Shown here: positions 35,449 to 38,053 of the stretch, piece after piece | Position numbering within the stretch: position 1 is the first letter of the stretch | How the letters are laid out: each line of letters opens with the position of its first letter | NCBI GenBank assembly: GCA_003242955.1 | Contig: QJPH01000150.1 | Span: 1-38,053, forward strand | DNA: 38,053 nt | DNA from: Candidatus Methylumidiphilus alinenensis | GTDB lineage: Bacteria > Pseudomonadota > Gammaproteobacteria > Methylococcales > Methylococcaceae | Direction: 5' to 3' | Notes under the pieces: generated by a model | The model's database searches: none | What the model saw: the letters and a program-made list of their open reading frames with translations, nothing else | What the model was told of the DNA's origin: nothing | Translations under genes and position numbers: made by a program

Positions 35449-36303
35449 CGGATGGCTGATGCCATCTATGCTGCGGATCCCGACCGTCTCCGGTTGCCGT
35501 CCCCAGTGTTGCCCGCGCCCGCGTCAACCGACCCCCAAGATGACTCCTTGCAACTGGCGATATGGGGTCCGTCCTCGGCAGGCAAGACGGTATTGATGGC
35601 CCAGCTTTTTCTGGAGAACGCCGAGAAAGAAAGCGATTGGCTGATCGTCCCCAACGAAACTTCCTTACAGTTTATCCAAAACATGCGCCAATCCCGCGGT
35701 GGAAATGGTTTCCCGCCCGCCACGCCAGAGAACTTCGTCTCTCAATTGCGTTACCAGTTCTTCAACCGGACCACCGGAATCAGTGCCTCGTTGCTGGTGG
35801 AGGAACGCCCCGGGCGGGATTACGAAAAGCAAAAGCAGGATATTCGGCAACGCATGAAGTCGGCGGATGGCCTCGTGTTGCTGATCGACCCCTACCGTGA
35901 GTCGCGGAAGCTGGACGAGGAACTTGCCAACTTGTTCACCCACATGCAAGTGGACAGACAAGGAATTCACCCGCAAGATACCCGGCCCATCGCCGTGTGC
36001 CTGTCCAAGGCTGATGATTTAATCAACAACCCGGCGGATTTGCGCCATGCCATGGAAAGACCGGATGATTTCGTCAAAACCCGCGACCGCTGGGGCTTGG
36101 TTCCCTTGTTTGGGCGCTATTGCGCCAACTACCGGTTTTTTCCCGTGTCCGCCGTCGGCGTCGGTTTGCGCCATGGCATTGCCGAAAGCAATACCTTCTA
36201 TGATGAAAACCTAAAACTGCGCGTCAAGGGCAAGAGCCAATCTTTCAATTTGATGGCCCCCTTTATTTGGCTGATCGACCAATTGCGGAGGGCGCGGATA
36301 TGA
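34624..36303 (+). CDS. GAP1-like N-terminal domain fused to a GTPase domain
   Basis: Residues 1-275 form a domain beginning EYQRGVFGKVHGVRSDFRWI, with YPSRAKDAAQRGGFLEKQIADLG near 86-108. This resembles the N-terminal domain of GTPase-associated protein families. After a Pro-rich linker (~285-305) comes a P-loop domain: Walker A GPSSAGKT (315-322), a switch-like EERPGRDYE (393-401) replacing DxxG, the strand GLVLLIDPYRES (416-427), and CLSKADDL (459-466) as an N/TKxD equivalent. That order fits a TRAFAC-type GTPase more than an ATPase. No membrane segment is seen. This is probably the 'distinct GTPase' that accompanies FtsZl1 tubulins, and the locus has a second one at 2610. The stop overlaps the next start (ATGA). 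The N-terminal half is repeated in that gene. Confidence 0.8.
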   Translation: MAKHDPWQWPALQGMPATLPAKLEYQRGVFGKVHGVRSDFRWIARSADFKRGNELEEALYLGSQDKPCALPFWRCLAAVHYAGFAYPSRAKDAAQRGGFLEKQIADLGRSVLPAALSALLSLRMVWQWNDSIWWDRQESVNWSQPDSVLPIAAADCPGLDLEGLGDRLGKAIAEGLAGLMELGKESLAYFYASLLAGETPAILPSTKPLGPEALAALLLPLPRPLADRLSLLGWVPSNLYELKDLGKCWDGAVLAVGHNAPELSSKAKEYQAEAERMADAIYAADPDRLRLPSPVLPAPASTDPQDDSLQLAIWGPSSAGKTVLMAQLFLENAEKESDWLIVPNETSLQFIQNMRQSRGGNGFPPATPENFVSQLRYQFFNRTTGISASLLVEERPGRDYEKQKQDIRQRMKSADGLVLLIDPYRESRKLDEELANLFTHMQVDRQGIHPQDTRPIAVCLSKADDLINNPADLRHAMERPDDFVKTRDRWGLVPLFGRYCANYRFFPVSAVGVGLRHGIAESNTFYDENLKLRVKGKSQSFNLMAPFIWLIDQLRRARI

Positions 36304-37124
36304 ACAATGGCGTATGGCGGCAGTGGCCCGCACTGCAAGACATGCCCGCAACACTTCCCGCCGAGCTTGAATACCAGCGCGGAGTGTTTGGCAAAGTCCA
36401 CAAGGCACGCTCCGATTTCCGCTGGATTGCCCGCAGCCAAGGGTTTCATCGCGGCGAAGAATTGGAAGAAACGCTTTATCTTGGTAGCCAAGACAAGCCA
36501 TGCCCTCTGGCATTCTGGCGATGCTTAAAGACCGATTATTTTGCCGGTGTGGCCTATCCCAGTCGGGCGCAGGATGCCGCGCAACGCGGCGGCTTCCTAG
36601 AAAAGCAAATTGCCGACTTGGGCAGATCTGGCCTACCGGCCGCGCTGTCCGCATTGTTGTCGCTGCGGGTGGTGTGGCAATGGAACGACAGCATCTGGTG
36701 GGACCGGCAAGAGGGTGGAAATTGGTCGCAATCGGATAGCGTACTGCCCATTGCGGCGGCGGACTGCCCGGGACTTGACTTGGAAGGATTGGAGGATCGG
36801 CTTGGCAAAGCCATTGCAGAAGGCTTGGCTGGTTTGATGGAATTGGGTAAAGAAAGCTTGGCCTATTTCTACGCGAGCCTGTTGGCCGGGGAAACGCCAG
36901 CCATCCTCCCAAGCACCAAGCCTCTCGGCCCGGAAGCCTTGGCGGCGCTGCTCCTGCCTTTGCCACGCCCCCTTGCCGACCGGCTGTCTTTGCTGGGTTG
37001 GGTTCCCTCCAATCTCTACGAGCTGAAAGACTTAGGCAAATGTTGGGACGGTGCTGTCCTCTCGGTTGACCAAAACGCCCCGGAATTATCTGCCAAGGCC
37101 AAAGAGTTTCAGGCTGAAGCCGAA
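36300..37124 (+). repeat. Duplicated GAP1-like domain, copy 2 (pairs with 34624-35448)
   Basis: This is the second copy of the 825-bp segment described at 34624-35448. Similarity ends at a shared GAAGCCGAA (to 37124), after which one gene continues into a GTPase domain and the other into an unrelated C-terminus. Confidence 0.9.
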
Positions 37125-37823
37125 AAATTAACCCGCGCCCTGTTGGAAAATAGGCCGGAAGATCTTGCCCCAGCTAAGCCCTGCTACCAGGCAAGCATTG
37201 CCGAGCCGGGCGTGCAGAACTCCAAACCGCCACTGGATGGCGAGGAAAGCATACAAGCCGAAAAGACGGCAGTCTCCGAAGCGATATTAGCACCTAGGAA
37301 TGGGGCGGCACTCGAAACCACAGCCCTCGGCGAGCAGGAATTGGAGGGTGCGACGAAAGGCGGGCCAATACCGTCACACACCAAAAATTCATTCCCCGAA
37401 TCCACCAGTCACTCCCGGCAATGCATCTGGTCTGGCCGTTACGATGCAGTCTGCGAACTCGATATGGGAGTCGGCGACACAGATAGTTTGACTCACCTAC
37501 TGCTTGAGTTTTCCCGGCGAGCCAGACGGCGCGTGTTAAACCGCGATGTCTTGTCCAATGGCTTGGAAAAGAACTATAAACTCGGATCAGAGCCAGCTAA
37601 ACGGTTGGCTATGCAGATTAGGGAGTGGATAAGCCAGATGGAAAATCCGCCCGAACTGGCGGATTCGGCGCAATGGGCATTTAAGCTTGCCCAACTGCGA
37701 GTGGTGGCCCGAATGTTGGACACTCCAAGCACGCCAGACTTCACTGACCCGGAAGAGCAACGCATCCATCGGGCGTTTGCCGGCAGAGATTGTCGGCGCT
37801 CCAACAATGCGGGATGGCAATAA
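36300..37823 (+). CDS. GAP1-like domain with a replaced C-terminus (GTPase lost)
   Basis: I start at ATG 36300, which overlaps the previous stop (507 aa); the frame is open 33 bases upstream but inside the previous gene. Residues 1-275 repeat the N-terminal domain of the preceding protein. There is no P-loop afterwards. Instead comes a low-complexity, probably disordered linker (~276-375) and a small helical domain (~376-507) opening with CIWSGRYDAVCELDMGVGDT and containing LLLEFSRRARRRVLNRDVL. The C-terminal part matches nothing I recognise. The protein could compete with, or dimerise with, the GTPase-bearing copy. It is the last gene of the cluster in this window, followed by a non-coding inverted-repeat element. 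Confidence 0.8.
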   Translation: MNNGVWRQWPALQDMPATLPAELEYQRGVFGKVHKARSDFRWIARSQGFHRGEELEETLYLGSQDKPCPLAFWRCLKTDYFAGVAYPSRAQDAAQRGGFLEKQIADLGRSGLPAALSALLSLRVVWQWNDSIWWDRQEGGNWSQSDSVLPIAAADCPGLDLEGLEDRLGKAIAEGLAGLMELGKESLAYFYASLLAGETPAILPSTKPLGPEALAALLLPLPRPLADRLSLLGWVPSNLYELKDLGKCWDGAVLSVDQNAPELSAKAKEFQAEAEKLTRALLENRPEDLAPAKPCYQASIAEPGVQNSKPPLDGEESIQAEKTAVSEAILAPRNGAALETTALGEQELEGATKGGPIPSHTKNSFPESTSHSRQCIWSGRYDAVCELDMGVGDTDSLTHLLLEFSRRARRRVLNRDVLSNGLEKNYKLGSEPAKRLAMQIREWISQMENPPELADSAQWAFKLAQLRVVARMLDTPSTPDFTDPEEQRIHRAFAGRDCRRSNNAGWQ

Positions 37824-37825
37824 AA

Positions 37826-37908
37826 ACTTCTAGCAATTTGGAATTTAGACTGGGTATCGCAGGGCTTACAAGGGGTTGTAAGCCCAAAACCGCGAAAATT
37901 TTAGAAGT
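37826..37908. repeat. 83-bp inverted-repeat element with central hairpin
   Basis: Imperfect terminal repeats (ACTTCTA at 37826-37832, TAGAAGT at 37902-37908; 11 of 14 bases pair when extended inward) flank a perfect 10-bp hairpin, GGGCTTACAA (37862-37871)/TTGTAAGCCC (37876-37885), with a GGGG loop. The right arm also forms its own palindrome TTAGAAGTCTTCTAA (37901-37915). It could be a MITE-like or REP-like element, or the trace of an insertion sequence. It starts 2 bases after the last stop codon. The hairpin has no T-tract, so a simple rho-independent terminator is less likely. No target-site duplication was found. Confidence 0.5.
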
Positions 37909-38053
37909 CTTCTAATTCAATAATTTCAGAACACCTGTCCCCTTGGTCTAACCCAAGCGGTGGATGTTAAGACTGAACTGCTTTCAAATCAGAGATTTGC
38001 TGGTCATATGACACTGAAAAACGGCTGATGGCTTGGCGTGGCAGTTGGATTCC
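37909..38053. other. Non-coding tail of the window
   Basis: These 145 bases are AT-rich with short hairpins (for example CTTGG/CCAAG around 37942-37957) and no supported reading frame, RNA gene or promoter. The gene cluster appears to end before this point. Confidence 0.5.

Noticed and set aside
36267-36299. Upstream start for the last gene
   Set aside because: ATG 36300 overlaps the previous stop as ATGA and matches the start of the duplicated domain in its paralog.
1-38053. CRISPR arrays, tRNA and rRNA genes
   Set aside because: No regularly spaced short repeats, cloverleaf-like sequences or rRNA segments were found on either strand.

Overview
The window holds one long, co-directional gene cluster (765-37823, all on the + strand) of a fairly GC-rich Gram-negative bacterium. 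Codon use, Sec signal peptides and single-pass inner-membrane architectures suggest a proteobacterium, probably a gammaproteobacterium; the genus cannot be told from this sequence. Fifteen protein genes are packed with overlaps of 4-16 bases or gaps of 3-21 bases, except around a SIR2 gene in the middle and one likely terminator at 32264-32301.

Layout. 1-673 (- strand) looks like the 5' ribozyme part of a group II intron followed by the first codons of its reverse transcriptase, running off the left edge. 765-9749: a five-helix membrane protein, a P-loop GTPase-like protein with a disordered N-terminus, a 1410-residue protein resembling GTPase-associated proteins (GAP1-like), and a single-pass membrane protein of lower GC. 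9760-21632: five von Willebrand A (vWA) proteins in a row, one cytosolic with a degenerate metal site and four secreted/membrane-anchored with intact DxSxS sites. The last two of these are close paralogs that differ by two 214-216-residue repeat units. 21711-23549: an AT-rich SIR2-TPR gene, apparently a later insertion. 23629-26913: a large divergent tubulin/FtsZ-like protein with the glycine-rich GTP-binding loop. 26917-29430: a membrane protein whose N-terminus looks like a tubulin fold without that loop. 29415-32270: a membrane protein whose soluble part reads as a catalytically dead DUF1998/MrfA-type DEAH helicase. 32334-37823: a coiled-coil protein, a protein with a GAP1-like N-terminus joined to a GTPase, and a tandem copy of that N-terminus with a different C-terminus. 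37826-37908 is a small inverted-repeat element.

How it may work together. A non-canonical tubulin, vWA proteins and a distinct GTPase are the core of the FtsZl1 membrane-remodelling system predicted from genome context by Makarova and Koonin (2010). This locus fits that core but shows no OmpA-family gene, and adds a pseudo-tubulin, a membrane-anchored pseudo-helicase, GAP1-like proteins and a SIR2 effector. My inference is an envelope-spanning assembly: vWA/Ig-like ectodomains outside, related cytoplasmic tails inside, and tubulin, GTPases and coiled-coil protein as the cytosolic machine. The SIR2 gene suggests a link to defence or cell suicide.

The most informative history is written at 19160-19260. 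The leader and first codons of the tubulin gene are duplicated there and fused in frame to the vWA gene at 19218, which is the junction of a tandem duplication.
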